A DNA stretch of 64,000 nt. It comes from Bacteroidales bacterium. Its GTDB lineage: Bacteria > Bacteroidota > Bacteroidia > Bacteroidales > UBA932. How positions within the stretch are numbered: position 1 is the first letter of the stretch; each line of letters begins with the position of its first letter. Positions 1 to 10,900 of this stretch are shown in pieces. The notes under the pieces are model-generated. The model worked only from the letters and a program-made list of their open reading frames with translations, had not been told where the DNA came from and searched no databases. The stretch spans positions 1 to 64,000 of the forward strand of contig JAAZIA010000045.1 of NCBI GenBank assembly GCA_012510445.1. Direction: 5' to 3'. The translations under genes and the position numbers were made by a program.

Positions 1-11
1 CGTCAAATCAT

Positions 12-350
12 GTAAAGGTAGGAGGTGATAAAAAACACCGAAAATCCTGTTGTGCGCACATACACAGGTAGTTATGCGCTTTCTTCTCAAAATAGCGACT
101 TCCTACCTTTACCGAAAAGCGTCAAATCATGTAAAGGTAGGAGGTGATAAAAAACACCGAAAACCCTGTTGTACGCATATACACAGGCAGTTATGCGCTT
201 TCTCCTCAAAATAGCGGGTTCCTACCTTTACCGAAAAACGTCAAATCATGTAAAGGTAGGAGGTGATAAAAAACACCGAAAATCCTGTTGTGCGCACATA
301 CACAGGCGGTTATGCGCTTTCTCCTCATAATAGCGGGTTCCTACCTTTAC
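12..350. repeat. Tandem array of three 101-bp units (period 119 bp), each bounded by terminal inverted repeats GTAAAGGTAGGA ... TCCTACCTTTAC
   Basis: Units at 12-112, 131-231 and 250-350, separated by an 18-bp spacer (cgaaaarcgtcaaatcat); near-identical when read by eye. Confidence 0.95.
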
Positions 351-513
351 ATATGCACGTGCCGGCGCATATCAAGAACCTGGAATGACACCAAGAACCG
401 GGAACCGGGAATGCTTCCGGCTGAAGACAATCGGTTTTAAAAGCGGAGATAATTTCTTACGGAACAATTTGACTACAGAGCCTTGCTGTTACTACTGCAA
501 AAAAAAGATTGGT

Positions 514-580
514 GCTGCGAAGCAGCCTATTATAGGCGCCAAAGGCATTTGGCGCACTACATTCAATATAGCGCGCCAAA
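514..580. repeat. Hairpin cassette: GCTGCGAAGCAGC and GCGCCAAA-ggca-TTTGGCGC, followed by ATTCAATATAGCGCGCC
   Basis: Palindromes read directly (514-526; 536-555). The reverse complement aligns with 30390-30450. Confidence 0.75.
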
Positions 581-587
581 AGCATGC

Positions 588-629
588 ACCTGCACCGAAC
601 TGCACCTGCACCGAACTGCACCTGCACTG
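588..629. repeat. Short tandem repeat, 18-bp period (ctgcaccgaactgcac)
   Basis: cacctgcaccgaactgcacctgcaccgaactgcacctgcact seen in sequence. Confidence 0.8.
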
Positions 630-791
630 AAGAGGGGAGCTGGCAAGGGAGCTGCCACCAAAAGGAAAAGGGGAACCTCGCACCCGAGGAGGGAGGGACC
701 CGGTTGCGAAGCATCCGGGAGGTGTTCCCCGCTCTTTTGGTGTAGCGACCAGAAGCGTGCAGCGACCAGAAGCGTGCAGCGACTCTATCTC

Positions 792-2555
792 TTACAGGCC
801 CAGTTCTTTTTTCTGGGCTGCATCTATGCCCGAGGGGGCGTCCAGCATGACGTCGCGTCCGGCATTGTTTTTGGGGAAGGCAATGAAGTCGCGGATGCTT
901 TCCGAGCCTCCAAAGAGGGCACACCAGCGGTCAAAACCAAAGGCGATTCCGCCGTGGGGAGGCGCTCCGTAGCGGAAGGCGTCTATGATGAAAGAAAATT
1001 TTGTCTGTACTTCTTCTTCCGTCAACCCCAGCACGCGGAACATCCGTTCCTGGATGTGCGGATTGTGGATGCGGATGGAACCTCCGCCGACCTCGGTTCC
1101 GTTAATGACAAAGTCGTAGGCATTGGCGTTTACATCCATCAGGGCATGGCGGTCGTCGCTGAAAAACGCTTCCATATCTTCCGGTTTTGGGGCTGTAAAC
1201 GGATGGTGCCTGGCATAAAAACGTTCCGTTTCTTCATCCCATTCCAGCAGAGGAAAGTCATATACCCAAAGAGGGGCATACGTTCCCGGCTCTCTTAATC
1301 CCAGGCGGTCTCCCATTTCCAGACGCAAGGTTCCCAGCGCTTCTTGTGTTTTCTCACGCGGACCGCTCATAACGAGCAACAAATCGCCGTCCCCGGCACC
1401 CATCAACTCGGCCCAAGCACTCAGGGCTTGTTGGTCAAAGAACTTGTCCACAGAAGATTTGTACCCCATCACGCCTTCCTCTGTTTTAGTACAACGGACA
1501 TGTACCAGCCCCGCCGCACCTATTTGCGGGCGTTTGACCCATTCAATCAGCTGGTCCAGTTGCTTGCGCGTAGTATAAGAGGCTGCTCCCGGAACGCAAA
1601 GGCCACCCACATACTCGGCGTTACGAAAAACCGCAAACTCGGTGTCCCGCGTAAGGAAAGTAAGGTCGTGCAACAACATTTCAAAACGCGTGTCGGGCTT
1701 ATCGCTTCCGTATTGCTCCATGGCCTTTTTATAGGAAAGCCGAGGCAAGGGAGTAGGGATATCCACGTTCAGCACAGCAGCAAACAGGTGGTGGGCCAGC
1801 CCTTCAAATTGAATCAGAACGTCCTCTTGTGTTACAAAAGACATTTCGCAATCAATCTGTGTGAATTCTGGTTGGCGGTCTGCACGCAGGTCTTCGTCCC
1901 TAAAACAACGGACTATTTGAAAATATTTATCAAAACCGCCCACCATCAGCAATTGCTTAAACGTCTGCGGGCTTTGCGGTAAGGCGTAAAATTGCCCCGG
2001 ATGCATGCGTGAAGGCACTACAAAGTCGCGGGCTCCTTCCGGTGTAGATTTGATTAAAAACGGAGTCTCAATCTCAAGAAATCCGCAGTTACTTAGGTAA
2101 TTACGCACCTCTTGCGCCATGGTATGACGCAGCCGCATGGCTTGTTGCAAAGGCATCCTGCGTAAATCCAGATAACGGTACCGGGCACGCAATTCCTCTC
2201 CGCCGTCTGATTCTTCTTCCAGGGTAAAAGGTGGAACTTCAGATGTATTTAGTATTTCTATGGCAGAGAGTTCTATTTCAATGTCCCCGGTAGGTAGTTT
2301 AGGATTTTTGCTGCTACGCTCCACTACGGTTCCGTGGACAGAAAGAACAAATTCCCGCCCCAAACCCTCTGCCACTTTTTTAACTTCTGCCGGTGAATCT
2401 TCTTTTACAACAAGCTGGGTAATGCCGTATCTGTCTCTTATATCAATAAAAGTCATCCCTCCCAATTTTCGTATCCGTTGTATCCATCCGGCTAGCTGAA
2501 CCTGAAGGCCTGTATGGGAAAGATTCAATTCTCCGCAAGTGTGATTTCTGTACAT
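792..2555 (-). CDS. aspS: Aspartyl-tRNA synthetase
   Basis: 587 aa; class II aaRS features ([24 protein letters not shown]..., [31 protein letters not shown]). Confidence 0.97.
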   Translation of the reverse strand: MYRNHTCGELNLSHTGLQVQLAGWIQRIRKLGGMTFIDIRDRYGITQLVVKEDSPAEVKKVAEGLGREFVLSVHGTVVERSSKNPKLPTGDIEIELSAIEILNTSEVPPFTLEEESDGGEELRARYRYLDLRRMPLQQAMRLRHTMAQEVRNYLSNCGFLEIETPFLIKSTPEGARDFVVPSRMHPGQFYALPQSPQTFKQLLMVGGFDKYFQIVRCFRDEDLRADRQPEFTQIDCEMSFVTQEDVLIQFEGLAHHLFAAVLNVDIPTPLPRLSYKKAMEQYGSDKPDTRFEMLLHDLTFLTRDTEFAVFRNAEYVGGLCVPGAASYTTRKQLDQLIEWVKRPQIGAAGLVHVRCTKTEEGVMGYKSSVDKFFDQQALSAWAELMGAGDGDLLLVMSGPREKTQEALGTLRLEMGDRLGLREPGTYAPLWVYDFPLLEWDEETERFYARHHPFTAPKPEDMEAFFSDDRHALMDVNANAYDFVINGTEVGGGSIRIHNPHIQERMFRVLGLTEEEVQTKFSFIIDAFRYGAPPHGGIAFGFDRWCALFGGSESIRDFIAFPKNNAGRDVMLDAPSGIDAAQKKELGL

Positions 2556-2573
2556 GGCTGATCGTTTAAACTA

Positions 2574-2602
2574 CAAAGGTAAGGAGAAAAAGGCTACCTT
2601 TG
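2574..2602. promoter_or_regulatory. Divergent paired -7 elements between aspS and thyA (CAAAGGTA-N13-TACCTTTG)
   Basis: Matches the Bacteroidetes -7 consensus TAnnTTTG on both strands; 18 bp from the aspS start and 6 nt from the thyA start. Confidence 0.75.
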
Positions 2603-2608
2603 TGAGGT

Positions 2609-3403
2609 ATGCAAAACTATTTAAACCTCCTGAAAGACATCCTGGACAACGGTACCGACAAAAAAGACAGAACCGGCACAGGTACCCGCTCCGTATTTGG
2701 CAGGCAGTTGCGTTTTCCTCTGCAACAAGGATTTCCGCTGTTGACTACTAAAAAAGTTCACCTTCGCTCCATCATTTACGAATTGCTTTGGTTTTTGCAG
2801 GGAGATACAAACATAGGCTACCTGAACAAAAACAGAGTTACCATTTGGGACGAATGGGCCGATGAAAATGGAGAGTTAGGACCTGTTTACGGAAAACAAT
2901 GGCGTTCCTGGAAAACGGGGGACGGAAAAACTGTGGACCAGATAAGCGGTCTTATAGACGGGCTGAAAACCAATCCCGACGGACGCCGCCACATTGTAAG
3001 TGCCTGGAATGTAGGAGAAATAGATCAAATGGCTTTGCCGCCATGCCATACACTGTTTCAGTTTTACGTAGCTAACGGTACGTTATCTTGCCAATTGTAC
3101 CAGCGCAGTGCAGATTTGTTTTTGGGAGTACCGTTCAACATCGCCTCGTACGCCTTGCTTACGCTCATGGTAGCTCAAGTTTGCGGGTACGCCCCCGGAG
3201 AATACGTACACACGTTTGGCGATGTGCATATATACAACAACCACAGAGAGCAGGTACTTCTGCAACTCTCCCGCACACCCCGCCCGTTGCCTGTCATGGC
3301 GCTGAACCCGCAACGCAAAGACATTTTTTCTTTTACTTACGAAGATTTTTGCTTGACCGGCTACAACCCACACCCGTCCATCAAGGCCCCCGTATCTGTA
3401 TAA
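2609..3403 (+). CDS. thyA: Thymidylate synthase
   Basis: 264 aa; [24 protein letters not shown] catalytic Cys motif, HIYNNHREQ. Confidence 0.98.
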   Translation: MQNYLNLLKDILDNGTDKKDRTGTGTRSVFGRQLRFPLQQGFPLLTTKKVHLRSIIYELLWFLQGDTNIGYLNKNRVTIWDEWADENGELGPVYGKQWRSWKTGDGKTVDQISGLIDGLKTNPDGRRHIVSAWNVGEIDQMALPPCHTLFQFYVANGTLSCQLYQRSADLFLGVPFNIASYALLTLMVAQVCGYAPGEYVHTFGDVHIYNNHREQVLLQLSRTPRPLPVMALNPQRKDIFSFTYEDFCLTGYNPHPSIKAPVSV

Positions 3404-3432
3404 CCCATGTCTATATAAATTGTTACACGCCC

Positions 3433-3945
3433 ATGAAAACAGAAAAACCGTATGTATTATCCCTTATTGCCGTCATTGGTCCTAAAGGAGAATTGGGTGC
3501 CAACAATGATTTGCTGTGGCATATTTCCGAAGACCTGAGGCATTTCAAAGCCCTTACTATGGGCCATACCATCATCATGGGGCGTAAAACCTTCGAATCC
3601 CTTGGGAAACCTCTACCCGGCCGTAACAACGTAGTGCTTTCGCGCAGCGGCCTTACGCTTGAACAAGCACTGGCACAGGAAAAGGCACAAGCGGCTGACA
3701 GAGCCAAAACACAAGCCGAGGTGTTTATTATTGGCGGAGCCGAGGTGTACCGCCAAGCCATAGATTTGGCAGATCGGTTGTACATCACGCACGTGCAGGC
3801 TCCTCTTCCGGAAGGAGGGGCAGATGTCTTTTTCCCGGAAATTGACCTTAGTGTATGGAAAGAAACGGGCCGAGAAGACCAGCCGCGAGGAGCTACGTTT
3901 CCTTACCCTTTCTCTTTTGTAACGTACGAACGACGCCCAAAATAA
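3433..3945 (+). CDS. folA: Dihydrofolate reductase
   Basis: Start trimmed from the 3088 ORF to MKTEKPYVLSLIAVIGPKGELGANNDLLWHISEDLRHFK; GRKTFESLGKPLPGR; adjacent to thyA. Confidence 0.95.
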   Translation: MKTEKPYVLSLIAVIGPKGELGANNDLLWHISEDLRHFKALTMGHTIIMGRKTFESLGKPLPGRNNVVLSRSGLTLEQALAQEKAQAADRAKTQAEVFIIGGAEVYRQAIDLADRLYITHVQAPLPEGGADVFFPEIDLSVWKETGREDQPRGATFPYPFSFVTYERRPK

Positions 3946-6541
3946 CAGCCAGCAGCAAGGCGCCCAGCAGGGCCAAGGAACTTATACGGGACACCAGAAC
4001 GCCTGTGGTATAGGATGCAGGCTTATAAGTGAAGCGTATGTTATGGTTTCCGGCCGGCACCAGCAAGGTACGTGTGATAAAATTAGACCGCAAAATAGGA
4101 ACTTCCACATTGTCAATCCATGCCTTCCAGCCTTTAGGGTAGAAAATTTCAGAAAAGACTACCACTCCGTCTTGCTCCATAGAAGCTTCGTATTCCAGCG
4201 TATTAGGTGAATACGACACCAACGTCACATCAGAAGCATCCGTGGCCGATGTACCGGGAGCATCCATGGCCGATGTACCGGGAGCATCTGTGGCCGATGC
4301 ACCGAGAACATCCGTGGCCGGTATGCCGGGGGCTGCCGTTGCTGGAACGCCGGGAGGCATACCGGAGGCTGCGGTTACCGCTTGTTCCGGTGCTGTAGCA
4401 GCTACGGTCGTAAGCCATTCGGCCGGGGGGTTCTGCATAACGGCGGTGGTACGAAAGTCTGTTTGTGATAAGCTCTCGAGTTCTTCCAGCGTGGATTCAA
4501 CAGTGTGGATATCGGATACTACCCAGGCGTTTCCTAAGGCATGCGGATTGGTTACGGGTATGGCCTGTGGCGATAGGATCACGTATTTTGTGTTCAGCAA
4601 GTTCATGACCGGCGTTAAGGTGTAGCTCCCTTGATAAGCAAACAACTCCCCCGCTTCTTCCATGGTTTGGCATTGCCCCAGTTTGTCTGCAAAGGACTGT
4701 ATTTCCGGTATCAGATGCCTGTCTATAACGTCTTGGTATCTTTGTAATTTAGCAGCGTTGTATCCTCCTGCAGATTTATGAAAATAACTGGCTGTAGCAT
4801 CTGAAAACGTACTTCCCGTTAAATCCAGTACCCTGTAATACAAAGCAGGGTCGTCTAAAATGTAGCTATCTGCCGGTCTTTCTTCAAACAAGTTTTGGTA
4901 ATGGTGTTTTGTAACAAAATGAGAACTGTTTAAATAACGTTTTCCTGCAGGCAAGTAATCTACCAAAAGCAGAACACCCAGCAGGGCAACCACCCATCCT
5001 TTTTTTAAGCGTTTTCTAAGTGCCGGGAAAAAAATCAATGCCGCTCCCATAATCAAAAAAGCAGAGCGCAGTGCATCTGCTCTTAGCAATGTTTTACGAT
5101 CTGCAACAAGAGAGGGGATTAATTCCCGCGGAAGCGACACGTCTGACGGACCGGTAAAAGATCCGGCCAAAGAGGGAAATAGCGCCAGCAACAGGCAGAA
5201 ACCGGCGGTAATCCCGGTAGCCAGATACAAGCCTTTGCGCACTTTGCCTTCCGGGAGCTTGTTCTCCAGCAGGTACCATACGGTGTAAATCCCCAAAAGC
5301 GGTACGGTCATTTGCCAAATGACAAGGATCATGCTTACCGTTCGGAATTTATTGTACAGTGGAACGTATTTAAAAAACAACAAAGAGAACCATTCCAGAT
5401 GGTATCCCCAAGAAAGCAGCAAGGCTAGTAATGACACCCCGCCCAGGGCCCAGGTAAGCGGACTTCTGATAAGGAGTAACCCCAGTACAAAGAGAAAAAG
5501 CATAATGGCTCCCATATACATAGGACCTGCCGTAAACGGCTGTTCTCCCCAGTATAGGGGCATATGGGAAATAATAGTACTCGCTTGGTATCCCATCTCG
5601 GAGAGTTTTTTGTACGTATGGGAGTCCCTGCCCAAAGCACCTACGGAAGAACCGCCCAGAAAGTTAGGAATGAGCATATTCAAAGATTCCTTCCCGGAGT
5701 AGCTCCATTGCGTTGCGTAATCTACTTCAAGGCCTTTTCGCGGCGTTTCTCCTTGGTCTGTTTCCAGCTCGGACCCTCCACGCATGGAATACTGTGTGTA
5801 TTCATACGTAGGCAACAAATGGTTGGCAGAGGTGGCCAACCCCAACATGCCTCCAGCCACTATCAGCAGGGTAGTTTTGGCAAATCGCGGGACGGTGCGC
5901 TCTTTGATAGCTTTTACAAACAGCCCTACCACCACAAACAGCATGATGAAACCCAGATAATATGTGATTTGAGGATGGTTGGCGGCTACATGCAAGCTTA
6001 CGGTCAAAGCAAAGAATAAAGCCCCCAAAAGAGGTTTCTTTCTATACGCATAGACTAGTGCAGCCAGCACCCAAGGCATGTAGGCAATAGCTATCATTTT
6101 TGTAACGTGACCGGCTTGTATAATCTGTAGGTTGTAAGAACAAAACGTAACGGCCACAGCTCCCAAAACGGCAATAGGCACTCCCGTTCCCAAAGCTAGA
6201 AACAGCAAGAACCCGCCAAGAAGGGATATCAACAAATAAGAAGCGGGAGCTGCTCCTGCTCCAAAGATTTTGTCTAACACCAACACATGGTTTCCTGTAG
6301 TGATTTTATTTATGGTAACCGTAGGCATGCCTCCAAACATAGAATTGGTCCAGAGGGCCTCGTCTTCATGAGTTTTGTTGTAGTCAGAAGCTTCTTTAGC
6401 CATAGCCCGCCAGGCAGTTATGTCTCCCTGGTTTAAGATTTTTCCTTGAAAAACCTGAGGTACGAACCCATACGATAAAACCAGAAAAAACAAGACGGCA
6501 GCCAACGGGGCAAGCCATTTTTTTAAGATTGTTTTCTGCAT
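3893..6541 (-). CDS. YfhO family multi-TM membrane protein
   Basis: About 882 aa from MQKTILKKWL; multiple TM segments, C-terminal YfhO-like beta region (FYPKGWKAWIDNVEVPILRSNFITRTLLVPAGNHNIRFTYKP). Overlaps folA 3' end by 53 bp. Confidence 0.8.
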   Translation of the reverse strand: MQKTILKKWLAPLAAVLFFLVLSYGFVPQVFQGKILNQGDITAWRAMAKEASDYNKTHEDEALWTNSMFGGMPTVTINKITTGNHVLVLDKIFGAGAAPASYLLISLLGGFLLFLALGTGVPIAVLGAVAVTFCSYNLQIIQAGHVTKMIAIAYMPWVLAALVYAYRKKPLLGALFFALTVSLHVAANHPQITYYLGFIMLFVVVGLFVKAIKERTVPRFAKTTLLIVAGGMLGLATSANHLLPTYEYTQYSMRGGSELETDQGETPRKGLEVDYATQWSYSGKESLNMLIPNFLGGSSVGALGRDSHTYKKLSEMGYQASTIISHMPLYWGEQPFTAGPMYMGAIMLFLFVLGLLLIRSPLTWALGGVSLLALLLSWGYHLEWFSLLFFKYVPLYNKFRTVSMILVIWQMTVPLLGIYTVWYLLENKLPEGKVRKGLYLATGITAGFCLLLALFPSLAGSFTGPSDVSLPRELIPSLVADRKTLLRADALRSAFLIMGAALIFFPALRKRLKKGWVVALLGVLLLVDYLPAGKRYLNSSHFVTKHHYQNLFEERPADSYILDDPALYYRVLDLTGSTFSDATASYFHKSAGGYNAAKLQRYQDVIDRHLIPEIQSFADKLGQCQTMEEAGELFAYQGSYTLTPVMNLLNTKYVILSPQAIPVTNPHALGNAWVVSDIHTVESTLEELESLSQTDFRTTAVMQNPPAEWLTTVAATAPEQAVTAASGMPPGVPATAAPGIPATDVLGASATDAPGTSAMDAPGTSATDASDVTLVSYSPNTLEYEASMEQDGVVVFSEIFYPKGWKAWIDNVEVPILRSNFITRTLLVPAGNHNIRFTYKPASYTTGVLVSRISSLALLGALLLAVILGVVRTLQKRKGKET
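4236..4355 (-). repeat. In-frame 24-bp tandem repeat within the YfhO-like gene
   Basis: gcatccgtggccgatgtaccggga repeated about 4-5 times with substitutions; encodes (G)TSATDAP-type octapeptides. Confidence 0.9.
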
Positions 6542-6559
6542 AATGTAACCGATTTCAAA

Positions 6560-6588
6560 CAAAGGTATAAAGAAACAACGTATATTTG
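6560..6588. promoter_or_regulatory. Divergent paired -7 elements (CAAAGGTA-N13-TATATTTG)
   Basis: Lies between the divergent yfhO-like gene and the NSS transporter. Confidence 0.7.
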
Positions 6589-6622
6589 TGTAAAACCATT
6601 AGTAGCGTAAAACCTTTTCCTT

Positions 6623-7960
6623 ATGAAGCGTGACGAGTTTTCAGGATTTTTTGGAGTCCTGGTAGCCACAGTAGGTTCTGCTGTGGGATTGGGTAATTTA
6701 TGGCGTTTCCCTTACCTGGTTGGTCAGAATGGAGGCGCCGCCTTTATTTTGATTTACCTGGCCTTTGTGCTGATAGTCTGTATGCCCATTATTGTGTCTG
6801 AATTTATCATCGGGCGCAGAACTAACGCCAATACAGTCAAAGCTTTTCAAATTTTGGCACCGGGAACTCCCTGGAGCATTGTGGGGATTGTGGGAGTGGT
6901 GGCTGCGCTGGCCATTCTGGCTTTTTATACGGTAGTGGGAGGGTGGACTTTTGATTACTTGGTACGATCTGTAATGTACGTTTTTTCAAAACCCGACTTG
7001 TCTTCTTTGGAACAGCAGTTTACCCAAATGGTAACGTCTCCGGTGCGTCCTATTCTATGGACCATACTTTTTATGGGAGTAAATGCTTTTATAGTCATGT
7101 GCGGTATAAAGAAAGGTATTGAAAAATACTCCCGTATTATGATGCCTGTATTGTTTGTTATGGTAGTCATGCTGGTCATTCGTTCGCTCACATTGGAAGG
7201 AGCCCGGGAAGGGTTGGAATTTCTATTCAGACCGGATTTTTCCAAAATAAACACTAAAGTTGTCTTGGCCGCTTTAGGGCAGGCTTTTTTCTCTTTAAGC
7301 TTGGGTATGGGGTGTCTGATTACGTATGGATCTTACATTCCCAAACAAGAAAACTTAACTAAGTTGGCTTTTTCAACAGGCATTGCAGATACGTTGTTTG
7401 CCATATTGGCAGGTATAGCCATTATGCCGGCCGTATTTGCTTTTGGGATTTCACCGGAAGAAGGCCCTGGCCTGGTTTTTATAGTATTGCCCCGGATTTT
7501 TGCACAGATTCCTTTGGGCAATGTCTTTGCAGTAATATTCTTTGCCATTCTGCTCATCGCAGCCATAACGTCTGTTATATCGCTTATGGAAGTAGTAACG
7601 GCCTATATTTCGGAACGGTTTACCATAAAAAGAAAAATTACGGTAGCCATTGTCTCTGTTTTCGTTACCGTTTGTGCCTCTTTCAGTTCGCTATCGCAGG
7701 GAGTGTTGCAAGAGGTGAAAGTTTTTGGAAAAACCATTTTTGATTTTTTTGATCACCTTTCTGCTAACATCCTGCTTCCCTTGGGAGGATTATCTATAGT
7801 TATTTTTATAGGCTGGTATCTGAAAAAAGAAGTGGTGTACGACGAGTATACAAACCAGGGCACCTTAAAAGGCACCCTGTTCAATGCGTGTTATTTTATC
7901 ATTCGTTACATAGCTCCCGTAGCGATTGCTGTGGTATTTCTGGATCTTATCTTACGGTAA
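6623..7960 (+). CDS. Sodium-dependent transporter, neurotransmitter:sodium symporter (SNF) family
   Basis: 445 aa; GSAVGLGNLWRFPYLVGQNGGAAFILIYL signature. Confidence 0.95.
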   Translation: MKRDEFSGFFGVLVATVGSAVGLGNLWRFPYLVGQNGGAAFILIYLAFVLIVCMPIIVSEFIIGRRTNANTVKAFQILAPGTPWSIVGIVGVVAALAILAFYTVVGGWTFDYLVRSVMYVFSKPDLSSLEQQFTQMVTSPVRPILWTILFMGVNAFIVMCGIKKGIEKYSRIMMPVLFVMVVMLVIRSLTLEGAREGLEFLFRPDFSKINTKVVLAALGQAFFSLSLGMGCLITYGSYIPKQENLTKLAFSTGIADTLFAILAGIAIMPAVFAFGISPEEGPGLVFIVLPRIFAQIPLGNVFAVIFFAILLIAAITSVISLMEVVTAYISERFTIKRKITVAIVSVFVTVCASFSSLSQGVLQEVKVFGKTIFDFFDHLSANILLPLGGLSIVIFIGWYLKKEVVYDEYTNQGTLKGTLFNACYFIIRYIAPVAIAVVFLDLILR

Positions 7961-10900
7961 TCTTACGGTAACTCCCAGATGCCAATTTCCGTTGTATCCT
8001 AAGTCTTCCAGGGTAGTTGCCCGGCCGGTATTTTCCTGACTCGAGCCCATTAAACCTATTAGATTTCCTCCCGGAACAGGCGGCCCTTCACCGTCTGTCA
8101 TCAACACCGGGTGTAGTTCTTGTTGAGTTAAGACCAAATTCAACAGCAGGCTGTGTCCTTCTTCCAGCTTGATCACATAACTTTCTGTAAAGAAATCTTT
8201 GACACTGTCCCACTTGCCCTCTTCTTTAATACCATCAATCATAATTCGTTTAAAATTATGTTCACTTTGCGAAACAAGGTTTGTTCTGCCCGGGATCACG
8301 TTTTCTATCATGATAACGTGTTTGGACAAATTTTCAATGAAGTCTATAAACTGCATGGGGTCAACAGACTGAGTAGAGCCGGTGTCTGCCTTTGAAATAA
8401 TAAGAAAGGCTTCAAAAATCTCTTCAAGCTGGTCATCGCTGTTAGCAGCAATCAAAATAGAAGCTGTAGTATCTGCCGGACAAAGCATGATGTTCTCCAA
8501 AATCTTTCCTTTAAATTGACGAACGTACTGATTCTCCATATGAACCAAGGCAACTACATGGTCGTTGGGTGTGGGCGATGCAAACGGTCTGATACCTGCG
8601 TTAGGCTTGAATAAAGACATGGTTTGCGATGTAGAGGGCAAAGTGGAGATATTCTCTATGGCAATAGTATTCTTGCCCTCCGGTACGGTAATGATGGTAT
8701 AAAAATCTTTAAGAATGCCGTAAGCTTCTGTTATGCGCACTCCATACGTGCCGGGTTCAATATCTTCAATCAAGACCTGGCCGGAGAAAGAACTTTGCCT
8801 GTCGTATTCTATTCCGGAAGCTTGCGCGTTGGCTGCCAAAACAGGGCGCGGTGTTGCCCCGGGTAGGGAACGTTTACCGGAACGCAACAGGTGTAAGTTT
8901 TTTTGAACTTCTGCACGGTAAGGCTTCAATAGGTGCGACAACCATTGGGCAGCCGATTGCAATACATCGGTCTGCGAGGGATCAATACGCAGCGACGTTT
9001 TTTTAGGAGCGGCCTGTTTTGCTGTACGTTGGGCTGTGTAGTGTGGCTGTGTTTCTTCCGATAGCTGCTTAAGGTACACTTTGGCATATTGCACCGGTTC
9101 GTTTTTGTCGTCTGTAAGAACTAAGGTGAGCCGGTTGTACAAAGGAGTAGTTACGGTTAATTCCGGACTGTAAGCTGTTCCCGCATTGCTTGTGGCATAA
9201 GCCTTCACGGTATACAGGGTGTTTTCATCAAGGTCCTTGAAAGAAACCTGATATGTTCCCGGACCGCTTCCCATCCTGCGACTAGTAGTATTTAATATGA
9301 TGCCGCGGTCTGTTACCGGGTGGCTCCCCTGTCTTTCTACCGTAGCAGAAACGCTAATTTCATTGTACAACAACTTGCTGATTGTTATTTCACTTACGGT
9401 AGGCAAGACGTTTTCCACATCCAGAAAAACGTTGTTCTGCTGGCTGCGGATGTAGTGCGTGTTTGAGTTGTCTTTGTAGGCATCCCATTGCTCCCAACAC
9501 GGATGTTCAATCAAGGCTGCCGGAATAGTATGCGTGAGCTGGTTTCCGTAAACAGACAAGCGTTCAGTGACTATGGGCAAACCGGCCCAAGACAGGGGAA
9601 TGCCTCCTGTGAAATTACATTCGTGAAGGTACAGAGCCAGGCTTTGGGCGCTTGTGGTTAACTCTCCCAAAGCTTGCGGCAAGTCGCCTTTCAAGTGGGG
9701 GTTGTTATTGATTTTAAACGTATGCAGGTGTTTCCATCCGCTGAAAATTTCAGAAGGAAGGGACTTGCTCAACTTTGCATGCGAGATATCAAAGCTTTCC
9801 AGGGCAATCATTCCTGCCCATTCTTTGGGAACGGTTCCGTCTATTTCTGTATGGTCCAACTGCAGGTGGGTTAATTTTTTTAAATTCCCCAAAGAGGCAG
9901 GCAGAGGTCCTTCCAATCCCGTTTCCGAGGCTTTCAACAAGGTTAGGTTGGGGAGCTTTTCCAGTTGCTTTGGTAAAGTTCCTGTAACCTTGGGGTTGTT
10001 GCTTACATCAATGGTCTTTAGAGAAGTTAGTTCTCCAAGGCATGAGGGTAGCTTCCCTTTCAATCCGAATCCGCTCAGGTGTAATCCTACAATAGCACTA
10101 TCTGCTACAGTTACGCCCTCCCATTGGTCTATATCCAGATCTGATCCCCAATGTTTCCCTTTTGTCCAGTGCACTCCGTCTAAAGCATCATACAAAGTCA
10201 TAAGACATTCGCGTTGGGCGTCCGGTACTTGTTCCAATTCCAGAAACAAGCCGTCTTGTTGGGTACGAATACCGTGTATCTCTTGGTCTTGTTCTTGTTC
10301 CACCCATCTGTCCCACTTATCTTCTGTCCAGGACGGGTGTCCCTGAATAGATAAAGGAACTTGTTCTGTAAGTTTGTTGCCGTAAACGAACAGTTCGTTA
10401 CAAACGTCCGGAAGGTTGCCCCATTCTTCCGGAATGCCTCCTTCAAAGCTGCAATTGTGCCAATGCAATTTCAAGGAAGAGGCGCTAGTTTCCAGTTGGC
10501 CCAAGTCTTTAGGTAAAGAGCCTTCTAAATGGGGGTTATCGTTAATTTTAAACGTATGCAGGTGTTTCCACCCGTTGAAAATTTCAGAAGGAAGGGAGCC
10601 CTTCAGTTTTGCATGCGAAATGTCAAAGCTTTCCAGGGCGGTCATTCCTGCCCATTCTTTGGGAAGCGGACCTTCTATGTTGTTATGGCTAAGCAACAAC
10701 ACCTTTAGCTTGTTGAGGTTGCCCAAAGATCCGGATAAAGGCCCTTCCAGGCCGGTGGTCTCGGCTTTTAAGGTTTCCAAGGCTGTCAGATTACCCAGTT
10801 CCCCGGGCAATGCTCCTGTCAATTCCGGATTGGAGCTTACGTCCAGGTCTCTCAGGTCTGCCAGGCTTCCCAAGCCGGCAGGAAGAACACCTTTTAAAAG

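Noticed and set aside
12-350. CRISPR-like appearance of direct repeats
   Set aside because: The 119-bp period is conserved across both the 101-bp unit and the 18-bp spacer; spacers are not unique and no cas genes are present.
483-1298. 271-aa plus-strand ORF and the 457..924 minus ORF
   Set aside because: Largely antisense to aspS and running through low-complexity repeats; no recognisable protein features.
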